Notes: generated by a model not told the origin, from the sequence alone. Positions 44,790 through 57,153 are shown, counted from the first letter of the stretch. The stretch is DNA of 64,000 bases from Spinacia oleracea (GCF_020520425.1 NC_079492.1:1178001-1242000), one strand, 5' to 3'. Made by a program: numbers and translations.

Positions 44790-46678
44790 GTCTCCCACTT
44801 GTCCTTAGGGACAAGTGTGCATTACCTAATTCCTTTGTCGCTCGATGCTTGCTCTTGAACATAAGGTAAGAGTTGTCATCCTTATTATGTCCAGAGGTGT
44901 TTCTCGGTTTCAGAGTTCAACTGATCAAATAATCAGATAATCATAGCCTATGATTCATCTGAGCACGGCCATGCATTTTACAGTTTCTAGCTCTCCGAGT
45001 GGCCTTGTACAACTTTTAGCATCTCATCCCGATTTATGGGAGGACAATCCCAATCTTGCGATCTTGAGATTAGACTTCGTTTGATAGGTGATTACCTGAG
45101 CGTTGCCTTTATTGTCTCCTTTTACGGTGCGGCGGTTGGTCAACGTCAAAGCAACCAGTTCTCAAACAAGTAATCTCAAATCACTCAGGTATTGAGGACT
45201 TAGTGTTTAATAATTTTAATGAAATTTACTTATGACATATTTTCATCTCTTACACTAAAGTTTCATAGGTCTGTCCAATACTAGTCTTCCCAAAGTAAGT
45301 ATCTATTCAAATGATTATGACATTGCCATGTCCACATAGTTCAAGAAACAGAACTACTAGTCATCTTGCATTTCAGTCGTCTAACGTTTTCTATACGTCC
45401 ATCTTTATAGAAAACTCCGACCAGGGACCATTTTCAACTTTTGACATTCAAGTTCACTTGATAGACATTTCTTAGTCACATGACTGGTCTTGACAGTCTA
45501 TCTTGAATATATCGTCAAATTGAAGGGACTCATCATTTAATAATAAACCAAGATTAAATGGAATATGAAAATACATTTCATATATGATAAATGTTCAACC
45601 CCTAATGTTTTACAACCATGGGCCTCGAACCCATCTTTAAAACAACTAGTGGAATTCAAAACTATGCTTTGATTTCCAGTGCCACAATGTGAGTGTTGTT
45701 TCTCACTTGTCGCATATGTTTAGTTATCATGCTTTGCCAATCTTAATATCCTTTTCATCGAATGTTCTTCGAGATAGATGATAAGATCTTTTGAGTATGT
45801 TTATTTTGTGATCTAGTCTTTTTTGCTACATTAGTGGTTCTACGCATTTTGCAATGAAGAACCATTAAGTCAACAGACATGTGATCTTCCCAAGTTCAAT
45901 GAAGAACTCATTAATATAAACAACTCTGTTTTATTGCTTCTTAGGCAATAAGTAATTTTACTTCAACTGTATAGGTTGCTAGTGATGCTTTGTTTGGATT
46001 TGCTTATCCAAGCAGTCCATAGATATGTGGAAGACTTTCCATCTGTATCTTAGAACATAGAAATTATTATTTTAATTTCCCACGCAACAACTCATGGTCT
46101 CCAATCCATGTTGCCATTTTCAAAATACGATGCTCTATAGCTCGTCCTTGCCAATGGTTAACTCCAAGGGAATCTTGATTGATCCTTTGCCAGTGTTTAT
46201 GCGTGTAGCATCAATATATAGCATATCTTTATTTCCTTGAATCAAGAACTGTTCCTATGTACCTTTTCAAGTACCATAGGTTTTTCTTGATCTCAATCTA
46301 GTTGATCTTCACTTAGATCAATAGAGACTGGTATATGTTCGTCATGCCTAAAGCCATACGATACGTTTTTGGCGATCCTCATATTATATCATACATGATA
46401 AATTCTTTTGCAGAATAATTCCCAATTGAATTCTATTCATGTAATTTTAGCTCATCTAGTTTCAGTAGATACTAAATCCAGCTAAATTCTTTGACATATA
46501 ATATAGGTTAAGAATCTTATTTAGATCTTTTGATGTTTAACTTAGTAAATGCTTATACATAGTTCAAACATCCTTTACTTAGATTTATTCATATGGGTCA
46601 AATGTCTCCAATGGAGACTTTCGTGTTTGATTTAGTAAATGCCATTACTTAATCCAAAACAATATCATAAGATCTTTG
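44790..46678 (-). pseudogene. 3' internal part of the older copia element (decayed)
   Basis: Reading on the minus strand, the stretch next to the LTR matches the 3' non-coding region of the young element (for example GACAGTCTATCTTGAATATA here in reverse relation to 55030-55080). Beyond about 45560 should lie the RNase H/RT end, but I see only stop-filled, AT-rich sequence. It is cut at the CTTTG target site (46674-46678) by the young element and continues at 57154. Confidence 0.7.
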
Positions 46679-48056
46679 TGAAGGAAATAATGCCCTTGGT
46701 CCAAGTATGCATTCTATGTTAAGTCTAATAAATGCGGTTCAGTATTAATTAACAAGTTAATAATTCAGTGAGATCAAGTGAGCTGAATGCCTAGCTAGAG
46801 GCCGCTTCAGTTCAAGTGGAATTAATGATATTAATCCACAGCTTACTCTTGACTGAACCCGTAGGGTCACACAAATAGTACGTAAACGGATCAAGTATTT
46901 AATGGCATTAAATACTCCATCTATGAATATTCGGAACCGACGGATCTTGGTTTCAGTGGGAGCTAAGATCGTCACAGGCAAGAAATGAATACTCCGGAAA
47001 CGATGATATTGCCGGAAACGGAAATATGGATCGTATCGGAAATATGAATATTATCCAAGTCGTAGATGTTGCCGGAAACGGAAACATGGTACGTATCGGA
47101 AAATATTATCGGAAATGGAAATATTACCAGAATCGGAAATATTGCCGGAAACGGAAATATTGTCAGAATCGGAAATATTATCGGAATCGGAAAATAATTC
47201 CGGAAACGGAAATATTAAATATTTGTTCGAAACGGAAATTGATTCCGGAATCGGAAATATTAAATATTGTTCGTATCGGAAATGAATTCCGGAACCGGGA
47301 ATTTAATCGGAAGCGTATCGTACGAATTAGCATCGGACGAGGCCTGCCGGACGAAGGCCCAGCACGAAGCCGGGCCATCGCCCAGCAAGCACGCGCGCCA
47401 CAAGCCCAGCCAAGGCAGCGCCCAGGCCTACCGCAAGGCAGGCCCAGCGCGCGCCAAGGCCACGGATGCGTGGGCCGCGCTGCGTGGGCTGCTGCTCGCA
47501 CGCGCATGGGCAGCCCTTGTGGCTGCCGTGTGTGTGTGAGTTTGTGCTCATGCGTGATTCCTAAATCTACAAGAGTTAGTGTATGATTAAATTCCTATTC
47601 CTAATTGGATAAATTAATTAAATAGAATTCATGTAGGATTCTAATTTCAATTAATTCGTATCCTACTAGGATTACGATTCCTTTTCCATAACTCTATAAA
47701 TAAAGGCCTAGGGGTCATTATTTATACACAAGTTTTAAGTATTCAAAACTAAGATTTTTAAGCAGAAAAATCAGCCAATATTCTTGCCTACCTAACCGAA
47801 AATATTAGAACCTTAAGGGCGATTCTAGTTGGTCAATCTTAAGGCGGATCCGGACGTGCTGTGGACTATCTACGGAGGGACGACACTTGGAGTCCTAAAG
47901 ACTTGTTCTTGTTCGGTTCGGGCGCAGCTAGGGAAGGCACGCAACAAAGAGTATGCATCTAAACTATGCTAAATGATTATGTGTAAATAATATGTTTCCT
48001 GGCTTTATGGTTTTTCCGCATGATTTATGAACTGTCATATGAATCATAACCTAACA
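46679..48056 (+). repeat. 5' LTR of the young copia element
   Basis: U3 contains an array of CGGAAA-type motifs (46993-47310), then a GC-rich stretch (47330-47520), then a TATA box. The apparent 186-codon ORF at 47026-47586 follows the repeat and also occurs in the 3' LTR. I regard it as non-coding. Confidence 0.93.
47695..47702 (+). promoter_or_regulatory. TATA box of the copia 5' LTR
   Basis: TATAAATA in the context ACTCTATAAATAAAGGCC. The same context recurs in the 3' LTR (56792-56799) and, in reverse, as CTATTTATAG in the minus-strand LTRs. It sets the start of the R region about 30 bp downstream. Confidence 0.75.
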
Positions 48057-48057
48057 G

Positions 48058-48070
48058 TGGTATCACGAGC
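48058..48070 (+). other. Primer-binding site (initiator tRNA-Met type)
   Basis: TGGTATCACGAGC lies one base after the LTR. It resembles the usual copia site TGGTATCAGAGC, complementary to the initiator tRNA-Met 3' end, with one extra base. Confidence 0.85.
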
Positions 48071-50924
48071 CCCTTATTATTTTCATAATCTTAATTGCAT
48101 GAACATGGTTAAATATTACAAATTTGCAAGAATTAAAAGGGGTGATTAATTTTCGTAATTGTTAATTAATTGCAAATTGCGTTTATTTAATTATACGTAC
48201 GCAGTTTTTCGGCAGTTTCTTCGTTACTCATCCAAATCGAGTGATTTTTGTGTCAATTCCGCATGTAAAAGGCATTCTAAAATTTTGACAAAAAAAGTAT
48301 TTTTTTGCCGAACCCAGAATTCTCAAATTCGAAGCCTAACTATGACTTTTCGAAGGTTTTAGTTTTTCGAATGCAAAATTTCGTAAATTTAAGATGTTAA
48401 ATTAAATATTTGCGATTCTTGTTGATAAATCTTGAATTTTTGATTGACCTACTGCATATGTTTAACAAGTTTGAATGCCTAGTCTTGTTAATTATGCAAT
48501 CTAATTATTAATTATGATTAATTTGTTGAAAATTAGAATAATTTAGAATTAATTTGATTTTCATAATTAATTGTAATTTAATTAGAAACCTATGATTAAA
48601 AACCACCATAAAAATTGTAAATTTACGATAAATTTTAAATTTTTATGACCTAAACTTGAATCCATATCAATCGGAAATCAATTGGATAATAAATTTTCGA
48701 TTTTTTCGCCCTAAAATTATGAAATTAATATTATTTATTAATTTGTCATTAATTTTAAATATAAATTTTAAATTTTATGCGATTCGTTCATAAAACTTGC
48801 ACGCACGAAGCAATGGACGCTTCGTGTTACCCTTAAGGGGTGTTGTATAATGCGGGCATGCGACGACGAGCAAGGGAGCTCGTCGCCCGTGCGGCACGAA
48901 TGCAATGAGCAAGGGCGTAGTGCACGAGCACAAGGCAGCAGCCCTGCCTTGTGTCGTGTGCCACGAGCAATGAACGAATGGGCATGGGCGAAGGGCGAGC
49001 CAAGGCAGTCGCGTGTGGGCAGCAAGCGAGCTGCGCCACAACGCGCGCTGCCTCGCACAAGAGCGCGCAGCCTCGCGCGCAGCGAGCGCAAGCTCGCGTG
49101 CCACGAGCGCTGCGCCCAGCATTACTCGCGCGCACAGCGCGCGATGTCGCCCGCCCAGCGAGCGATTTCGCGCCCCAGCGAGCGATGGCTCGCGCGCACA
49201 GCGAGCGATGTCGCGCGCCCAGCGAGCGATGTCGCGCGCCCAGCGAGCGATGGCTCGCGCGCCAAGCGAGCGATGTCGCGCGCCCAGCGAGCGATGTCGC
49301 GCGCGCGCACTGCGAGCGATAGCTCGCGTGCGATGAGCGCTGGCGCGCGCAGCGAGCACCAATGCGTGCGGAGGCTTGCGATAGGGAAGCGGCCGCTATG
49401 CGACGAGCGCATGGGCTGCGCGCACATGGCCAGCAATGGCTGTGTGCGTACGGTCCATGGGCGTGCAACGCGTAGGGTGTTTGCGTTACGATTAGATCGT
49501 TTTGAATGTTTAATTTGAAAATTTCAGTTCACGTAATTTTAATTAATTTTAAAATTAATAATTTGAATTATTTTCTTGGATTTTAATTTTGAATATTATA
49601 ATTATAATAAATGTTATTTATTCTAATTATTTTACTAAAATTAAAATCATGAATTAATTTAAATACGACTGAAATTAAATTAAATTTTTGGATTCAATTA
49701 TAAATTGATATGAGCTTTAAATTTTAATTAAATTTGTATGTTTCCGGTTAGACTAGAAATACATTTTTATGTTTAAAATTGGTAAAGCATATGAATTTAT
49801 TGGTTTAAGTGGGAGCGCTTTTTAGTCATAAACTCTTGATTAGGTCTACAAATCCTTAAGGTTAAAACAACTTGATTAGAATTAATAAGGACTGAATAAT
49901 TGGTAGATTATTGGTGCCCTTGATTAATTGCTGCAAATGTTTACGTGATGCATAATGTGTTTTACTAACCAGCTACGTGGGCCATTCATGATAATGAATG
50001 GGTGAATGGTATATATTGTATATGTACTGTTTTGCAGGTTATGAAGTGACTAGTATGGCCCAAATAGGATAGAAAATATGGTCTGCGTACCATTAATTTG
50101 AATGTAATTGGTCTAAAGTACCAAAGTTATTTTTCAATTCAAATATGGTCTGCGAACCATCAAATAGTTGTAATTAGTTATAGCTTATCCTATTTGAAGA
50201 AAATGGTGCCTCCCACGGAGATTTTCAAGACGGACTTTGAAGTCAAAGCTTCAAGATGAAGTCGGGCCATACTAGATCACAAATATCTTATGCATGTTTT
50301 AAGTTATTTATTGTTTTAAATATGTCTTAAAATGCATGAGATCAAAAGCTTGATTATGTTGCATGATTAAGGATTTTAGTTCACTTAAAATCTAACCAAC
50401 ATAGTAAGAGCCTTAAGTTCCAAACTTAAAAATTGAGTTAAAAGGTGCCATGCCAAAATATACACTTGCTTGGATATCCTTTACATCAATCTAGTAATAG
50501 TTTTCGCTCAGCGAGGTGTTACTTATTGGTCCTAAAGGGGCAAGGTACACAAATAATTGTGAGTACATGTTAGTTTTGGTGAAACTCAACGATATAAGTA
50601 AGGAGTCCTTTTATGTCGTGGCAAATTCGATAGGTTTACCTAATAAGTTCTTAGACGTACCTATCAACCAAGAATAGTTTCTAGACTATTAGCAAAAGGC
50701 TTTTGCTTACCTAAGATGTTCTAGGATTAAGTCGACAAACTGTGCTTAGTTCTTCAATGATTTTAGGATCTTGGAATCATTTTATTCACACCTGCCGGAA
50801 CACATAATTTGAATAAAATGCTTAATAAACACTGAATTATGCATGTATGCTAGAATTTAAGTTTATTAAGAGAAACTGTGAATAGTTATTTATTTGTTTA
50901 TTCTTTTCAATTGTAGTTTTTAAT
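48071..50924 (+). other. Long, structured 5' leader of the copia element
   Basis: 2.85 kb without a credible ORF. Flanking AT-rich parts enclose a GC-rich core (about 48780-49480) with palindromes such as CCCTTAAGGG and GACGAGC...GCTCGTC and a minisatellite (49120-49330). The same order is present in the older minus-strand copy (about 60120-62394 in reverse), so the layout is a property of the family. Confidence 0.75.
49120..49330. repeat. GC-rich minisatellite in the copia leader
   Basis: About nine imperfect copies of a 20-24-bp unit, AGCGAGCGATGTCGCGCGCC, alternating with GCGAGCGATGGCTCGC palindromes. Long ORFs on both strands here arise from the lack of AT. Confidence 0.85.
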
Positions 50925-53900
50925 ATGGCAAACAACAATCAAAACATCATCATGGGTTCTGAGCTTATGGTCAAGCTGAACCTGACAAATTTTCTTGAAT
51001 GGGAAGCTAAGCTAGTTGAAATAGTCAAACTCAATGGACTTGAGTATGTACTGTCACATCCCATGCCAAGCTACTATGCCAGAGACATGACCCCTGAGAG
51101 ATTTTACGCCTGGGATGCGGATCTCAAAAAGGTTATGAGTCTCATGCTGAACAATATCCCTGATGATTGGGCTAGAAGGTTTGTAGCCTATGAACCTTTT
51201 ACGCTCATCAAGAATCTGAGGGATATCTGTCGTGGAAGTACGGAGGACAGGGACCTGAACGTCCATGAGTTGATTGAATCAATGTCTGGTCTAAAGGTTA
51301 GTTCTCCCAACAGGTGTTATAGGATGGAGGTCCAAGAAACACATGTTCAGCTCCTTCGCACTAAACAGAGGGTAGGCGTCCCACTGAGGTTCCATGTGGA
51401 TCTTATGTGTTCATATTTTGATCGCCTAAGTCTACTAGGAACACCAATAAGCGAAAGGATGGCAGTCTCTGTCTTGCTCAATTCACAACACAGTGGGTTT
51501 GGTCGCTTCAAGCAACTATACCTAAGTGAACCAAGAGAAGAAACAGTTGCAGAATTTATTCACCTTGTCAGAAAGGCTGAAATAGTACTGGACTGTGAAG
51601 CCAAAGATTTACTCAAGGCTAGAAAGAGACCATTCAAGAAAGGTGGAAAGTCCAAGGGCAATGCTAAATCAAAGCAGGACAAGTCCACATCAAGCTGTCT
51701 TTATTGTGATGGAATAGGCCATTACAAAAGAGAATGTCCAAAGCTAAAGGAAGATCAGAAGAACGGAACAGTCGTTCCATCTTCAGGTATTTTCGTTATA
51801 GACTGTATACTTGCTAATTCAACTTCTTGGGTATTAGATACAGGTTGTGGCTCACACTTATGTTCCAATCCACAGGGACTAAGAAGAAGTAGAAAGTTAA
51901 GCAAGGGTGAAGTCGACCTACGAGTGGGAAATGGAGCACGGATTGCTGCATTAGCTGTAGGAACTTACTATTTGTCGTTGCCCTCCGGGCTAGTTTTGGA
52001 ACTGGAAGAATGTTTCCATGTTCCAAGTCTTACTAAAAACATCATTTCAGTTTCTTGCTTAGATGCTAAGGGATTTTCCTTTATAATAAAAGACAATAGT
52101 TGTTCGTTTTATTTTAAAGAGATGTTTTATGGATCTGCTAGATTAGTCAATGGACTTTATTTATTAGATCACGACAAACAAGTATATAACATAAATACCA
52201 AAAAGGCCAAAAAGGATGATTCAGATCTCACCTATCTGTGGCATTGTCGATTAGGCCATATAAACTTGAAACGCTTAGAAAGACTTCAAAGGGAAGGAAT
52301 TCTAGAACCATTTGACTTAGAGGATTATGGTAAATGCGAATCATGTTTACTTGGCAAAATGACAAAGCAACCTTTCTCTAAAGTTGGAGAAAGAGCAAAT
52401 GAACTATTGGGTTTAATCCATACAGATGTATGTGGACCAATGAGTACAAATGCTAGAGGTGGTTTCAGCTACTTTATCACTTTCACTGATGACTTCAGTA
52501 GGTATGGTTATGTCTACCTAATGAAGCATAAGTCTGAATCCTTTGACAAATTCAAGGAATTTCAGAGTGAAGTAGAGAATCAATTAGGCAAGAAGATCAA
52601 GGCACTGCGGTCTGATAGAGGCGGTGAATATCTGAGCTATGAATTTGATGACCATCTGAAAGAATGTGGAATTCTATCAGAATTGACTCCTCCTGGAACA
52701 CCACAATGGAACGGTGTGTCAGAACGGAGGAACAGAACCTTGCTAGACATGGTCAGGTCAATGATGGGTCAGGCCGAACTTCCATTAGAATTTTGGGGAC
52801 ATGCACTAAATACAGCTGCACTCACTATAAATAGAGCTCCGTCTAAAGCTGTCGAAAAGACTCCATACGAATTATGGTTTGGAAAGCCTCCAAATGTGTC
52901 TTTTCTTAAGATTTGGGGATGTGAAGTATACGTCAAACGATTAATTTCAGACAAACTTCATCCAAAATCTGACAAATGTATCCTTGTGGGCTATCCAAAG
53001 GAAACAAAGGGGTATTACTTCTACAATACATCTGAGAACAAAGTGCTTGTTGCTCGAGATGGTGTCTTTTTGGAGAAGGATCACATTTCCAAAATGACAA
53101 GTGGGAGAAAAGTAGACCTCGAAGAAATTCGAGTCGAACAACAAACTCTAGAGAATGCTCAAGATGACATTCAAGATGAAACTCAGAGATCTTTAGAAGA
53201 ATCTGGTGAGAATCATGGTCAATCTAGAAATGTTACCCCGCGTAGATCGCAAAGATATAGATCTCAACCGGAAAGGTACTTGGGTATTTTGACGAACGAG
53301 AGCTATGACGTTCTATTACTTGAAAGTGATGAACCTGCGACTTACAAGCAAGCTATGACGAGCCCTAGCTCCAAGGAATGGCAAGAAGCCATGCAATCTG
53401 AATTAGACTCCATGTCTGAAAACCAAGTATGGGATTTGGTCGATTTGCCAGATGGCTACCAAGCCATTGGAAGCAAATGGGTTTTCAAACTGAAAAAGGA
53501 CAAGGATGGGAAACTTGAAGTTTTCAAAGCTAGATTGGTTGCAAAAGGTTACAGGCAAGTCCACGGTGTGGATTACGATGAAACCTTTTCACCAGTTGCA
53601 ATGCTAAAGTCTATTCGAATAATGATAGCAATCGCTGCATATTACGATTACGAAATATGGCAGATGGATGTCAAAACTGCTTTCTTAAACGGCGTTTTAA
53701 CAGAAACTGTGTTTATGACACAGCCTGAAGGTTTTGAGGATCCAAAGAATGCTAAAAAGGTATGCAAGCTAAAGAAGTCAATCTACGGATTGAAGCAGGC
53801 ATCCAGGAGCTGGAATATACGTTTTGATGAAGCAGTCAGTGACTTTGGTTTCATCAAGAACGCGGACGAATCTTGTGTATACAAGAAGGTCAGTGGGAGC

Positions 53901-54911
53901 AAAATTGCTTTCCTAGTATTATATGTCGACGACATATTGCTTATCGGAAATGACATTCCTATGTTGAACTCTGTCAAGATTTGGCTTGGGAAATGTTTTT
54001 CGATGAAGGATCTAGGAGAAGCACAGTACATATTGGGCATCAAGATTTACAGAGATAGATCTAAAAAGATGATTGGACTTAGTCAAAGCACTTATATCAA
54101 TAAGGTGCTTGATAGGTTCAAGATGGCGGACTCCAAGCGAGGCTACCTACCCATGTCTCATGGAATGACTCTAAGCAAGACTCAGTGCCCAAAAACACTT
54201 GATGATCGTAGACGAATGAATGGGATTCCATATGCATCATTGATTGGTTCAATAATGTATGCTATGATATGTACACGCCCGGATGTTGCGTACGCACTCA
54301 GTGCTACGAGCAGATACCAGTCAGACCCAGGAGAGGCGCATTGGACTGCTGCCAAGAACATTCTGAAGTACCTGAAAAGGCACAAAGATGACTTCCTGGT
54401 CTATGGTGGAGATGATGAATTAATTGTTAAAGGCTATACGGACGCAAGTTTCCAAACCGACAAAGATGATTTCAGATCACAGTCTGGGTTTGTCTTCTGC
54501 CTCAACGGAGGAGCAGTAAGCTGGAAAAGTGCTAAGCAAAGCACCATTGCGGATTCTACAACTGAAGCGGAGTACATTGCTGCACATGAAGCAGCAAAGG
54601 AAGCTATATGGCTAAGGAAGTTCATAGGAGAACTAGGTGTAGTCCCCTCCATTAAAGGACCAATATCCCTGTATTGTGATAATAACGGAGCTATTGCACA
54701 GGCAAAAGAGCCTAGACACCACCAGAGAGTCAAGCATGTACTTCGTAGATTTCACCTTCTACGAGAGTTCGTTGAAAGAAAAGAAGTCGAGATAAGCAAA
54801 ATTGGAACTGATGACAACATATCAGATCCATTAACTAAACCTCTGCCGCAAGCGAAGCACAACTCGCACACTGCAGCTATGGGAATCAAGCATATTGGAG
54901 AATGGCTTTGA
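50925..54911 (+). CDS. Copia gag-pol polyprotein
   Basis: A single intact ORF of 1328 residues. Gag occupies about 1-250, with a CX2CX4HX4C zinc knuckle at 258-271. The protease has the catalytic DTG at 305-307 (WVLDTGCGSHL). The integrase starts with an HHCC region near 440-475, followed by a DDE core with HTDVCGP, RSDRGGEY and SERRNRT. The reverse transcriptase has KARLVAKGYRQVHGVDY, QMDVKTAFLNG and the catalytic YVDD at 1000-1003. RNase H closes the protein (YTDASFQTDKDD, then STTEAEYIAAHEA). The order PR-INT-RT-RH defines Ty1/copia. Length is normal for plant copia elements and no stop or frameshift is present, so the protein may be functional. Confidence 0.97.
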   Translation: MANNNQNIIMGSELMVKLNLTNFLEWEAKLVEIVKLNGLEYVLSHPMPSYYARDMTPERFYAWDADLKKVMSLMLNNIPDDWARRFVAYEPFTLIKNLRDICRGSTEDRDLNVHELIESMSGLKVSSPNRCYRMEVQETHVQLLRTKQRVGVPLRFHVDLMCSYFDRLSLLGTPISERMAVSVLLNSQHSGFGRFKQLYLSEPREETVAEFIHLVRKAEIVLDCEAKDLLKARKRPFKKGGKSKGNAKSKQDKSTSSCLYCDGIGHYKRECPKLKEDQKNGTVVPSSGIFVIDCILANSTSWVLDTGCGSHLCSNPQGLRRSRKLSKGEVDLRVGNGARIAALAVGTYYLSLPSGLVLELEECFHVPSLTKNIISVSCLDAKGFSFIIKDNSCSFYFKEMFYGSARLVNGLYLLDHDKQVYNINTKKAKKDDSDLTYLWHCRLGHINLKRLERLQREGILEPFDLEDYGKCESCLLGKMTKQPFSKVGERANELLGLIHTDVCGPMSTNARGGFSYFITFTDDFSRYGYVYLMKHKSESFDKFKEFQSEVENQLGKKIKALRSDRGGEYLSYEFDDHLKECGILSELTPPGTPQWNGVSERRNRTLLDMVRSMMGQAELPLEFWGHALNTAALTINRAPSKAVEKTPYELWFGKPPNVSFLKIWGCEVYVKRLISDKLHPKSDKCILVGYPKETKGYYFYNTSENKVLVARDGVFLEKDHISKMTSGRKVDLEEIRVEQQTLENAQDDIQDETQRSLEESGENHGQSRNVTPRRSQRYRSQPERYLGILTNESYDVLLLESDEPATYKQAMTSPSSKEWQEAMQSELDSMSENQVWDLVDLPDGYQAIGSKWVFKLKKDKDGKLEVFKARLVAKGYRQVHGVDYDETFSPVAMLKSIRIMIAIAAYYDYEIWQMDVKTAFLNGVLTETVFMTQPEGFEDPKNAKKVCKLKKSIYGLKQASRSWNIRFDEAVSDFGFIKNADESCVYKKVSGSKIAFLVLYVDDILLIGNDIPMLNSVKIWLGKCFSMKDLGEAQYILGIKIYRDRSKKMIGLSQSTYINKVLDRFKMADSKRGYLPMSHGMTLSKTQCPKTLDDRRRMNGIPYASLIGSIMYAMICTRPDVAYALSATSRYQSDPGEAHWTAAKNILKYLKRHKDDFLVYGGDDELIVKGYTDASFQTDKDDFRSQSGFVFCLNGGAVSWKSAKQSTIADSTTEAEYIAAHEAAKEAIWLRKFIGELGVVPSIKGPISLYCDNNGAIAQAKEPRHHQRVKHVLRRFHLLREFVERKEVEISKIGTDDNISDPLTKPLPQAKHNSHTAAMGIKHIGEWL

Positions 54912-55775
54912 TGTCTCTGTTTAATGTTTTAAAGTTTTAGAGTTTAAATCTTTGTAAAACATTATTGGTTAATCATTCACAATAAATGAAAGGAATTCAT
55001 TTTTCCATTTAATTTGTGGTTTATTAAATGATGAGTCCCTTCAACTTGACGATATATTCAAGATAGACTGTCAGGACCAGTCCTGTGACTAAGAAATGTC
55101 TATCAAGTGAACTTGAATGTCAAAGGTTGAAAATGGTCCCTAATCGGAGTTTTCTATAAAATTGGACGCATAGAAAACGTTAGACGATTAGAATGCAAGA
55201 TGACTAGTAGTTCTGTTTCTTGAACTATGTGGACATGGCAATGTCATAATCATTTGCATAGATACTTACTTTGGGAAGACTAGTATCGGACAAGACCTAT
55301 GAAACTTTACTGTAAGAGATGAAAGTCTGTCATAAGTAAATTTCATTAAATTATTAGACACTAAATCCTCAATACCTGAGTGATTTGAGATTACTTGTTT
55401 GAGAACTGGTTGCTTTGACGTTGACCAACCGTCGCACCGTAAAAGGAGGCTGTAAAGGCAACGCTCAGGTAATCACCTATCAAACGAAGTCTAATCTCAA
55501 GATCGCAAGATTGGGATTGTCCTCCCATAAATCGGGATGAGATGCTTAAAAGTTGTACAAGGCCACTCGGAGAGCTAGAAACTGTGAAATGCATGGCCGT
55601 GCTCGGATGAATCATAGGCTATGATTATCTGTTTATTTGATCAGTTGAACTCTGAAACCGAGGAACGCCTCTGGACATAATAAGGATGACAACTCTTACC
55701 TTATGTTCAAGAGCAAGCATCGAGCGACAAAGGAATTAGGAAATGCACACTTGTCCCTAAGGACAAGTGGGAGAC
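54912..55775 (+). other. 3' non-coding region and polypurine tract of the copia element
   Basis: 864 bp between the pol stop and the 3' LTR. The last bases, TAAGGACAAGTGGGAGAC, form the polypurine tract, within a small palindrome (TTGTCCCTAAGGACAA). The region recurs inverted at 44790-45560 in the older element. Confidence 0.8.
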
Positions 55776-57153
55776 TGAAGGAAATAATGCCCTTGGTCCA
55801 AGTATGCATTCTATGTTAAGTCTAATAAATGCGGTTCAGTATTAATTAACAAGTTAATAATTCAGTGAGATCAAGTGAGCTGAATGCCTAGCTAGAGGCC
55901 GCTTCAGTTCAAGTGGAATTAATGATATTAATCCACAGCTTACTCTTGACTGAACCCGTAGGGTCACACAAATAGTACGTAAACGGATCAAGTATTTAAT
56001 GGCATTAAATACTCCATCTATGAATATTCGGAACCGACGGATCTTGGTTTCAGTGGGAGCTAAGATCGTCACAGGCAAGAAATGAATACTCCGGAAACGA
56101 TGATATTGCCGGAAACGGAAATATGGATCGTATCGGAAATATGAATATTATCCAAGTCGTAGATGTTGCCGGAAACGGAAACATGGTACGTATCGGAAAA
56201 TATTATCGGAAATGGAAATATTACCAGAATCGGAAATATTGCCGGAAACGGAAATATTGTCAGAATCGGAAATATTATCGGAATCGGAAAATAATTCCGG
56301 AAACGGAAATATTAAATATTTGTTCGAAACGGAAATTGATTCCGGAATCGGAAATATTAAATATTGTTCGTATCGGAAATGAATTCCGGAACCGGGAATT
56401 TAATAGGAAGCGTATCGTACGAATTAGCATCGGACGAGGCCTGCCGGACGAAGGCCCAGCACGAAGCCGGGCCATCGCCCAGCAAGCACGCGCGCCACAA
56501 GCCCAGCCAAGGCAGCGCCCAGGCCTACCGCAAGGCAGGCCCAGCGCGCGCCAAGGCCACGGATGCGTGGGCCGCGCTGCGTGGGCTGCTGCTCGCACGC
56601 GCATGGGCAGCCCTTGTGGTTGCCGTGTGTGTGTGAGTTTGTGCTCATGCGTGATTCCTAAATCTACAAGAGTTAGTGTATGATTAAATTCCTATTCCTA
56701 ATTGGATAAATTAATTAAATAGAATTCATGTAGGATTCTAATTTCAATTAATTCGTATCCTACTAGGATTACGATTCCTTTTCCATAACTCTATAAATAA
56801 AGGCCTAGGGGTCATTATTTATACACAAGTTTTAAGTATTCAAAACTAAGATTTTTAAGCAGAAAAATCAGCCAATATTCTTGCCTACCTAACCGAAAAT
56901 ATTAGAACCTTAAGGGCGATTCTAGTTGGTCAATCTTAAGGCGGATCCGGACGTGCTGTGGACTATCTACGGAGGGACGACACTTGGAGTCCTAAAGACT
57001 TGTTCTTGTTCGGTTCGGGCGCAGCTAGGGAAGGCACGCAACAAAGAGTATGCATCTAAACTATGCTAAATGATTATGTGTAAATAATATGTTTCCTGGC
57101 TTTATGGTTTTTCCGCATGATTTATGAACTGTCATATGAATCATAACCTAACA
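55776..57153 (+). repeat. 3' LTR of the young copia element
   Basis: 1378 bp, the same length as the 5' LTR, with two substitutions noticed by eye. It ends CTAACA and is followed by the target duplication CTTTG. Confidence 0.93.

Larger units (their letters stand above)
46679..57153 (+). mobile_element. Complete, young Ty1/copia retrotransposon
   Basis: The 10,475-bp element has LTRs at 46679-48056 and 55776-57153, both 1378 bp, starting TGAAGG and ending CTAACA. The 5-bp target duplication CTTTG is at 46674-46678 and 57154-57158. I noticed only two LTR differences (near 47306/56403 and 47517/56614). A primer-binding site follows the left LTR, a polypurine tract precedes the right one, and one uninterrupted gag-pol ORF lies between. 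All visible parts for autonomous retrotransposition are present. It sits in the decayed pol region of an opposite-strand relative. Insertion is inferred to be recent on the plant evolutionary scale. Confidence 0.95.

Noticed and set aside
47026-47586. 186-codon ORF repeated in both copia LTRs
   Set aside because: It tracks the CGGAAA array (NRKYCRKRKYCQNRKYYRN-like text) and the GC-rich block, and is broken in other LTR copies. It is a repeat artefact.
48833-49518. Long overlapping ORFs on both strands (222 and 211 codons)
   Set aside because: They lie in a GC-rich, palindromic minisatellite where stop codons are rare in every frame; composition is Arg/Ala/Ser-rich and no domain is seen.
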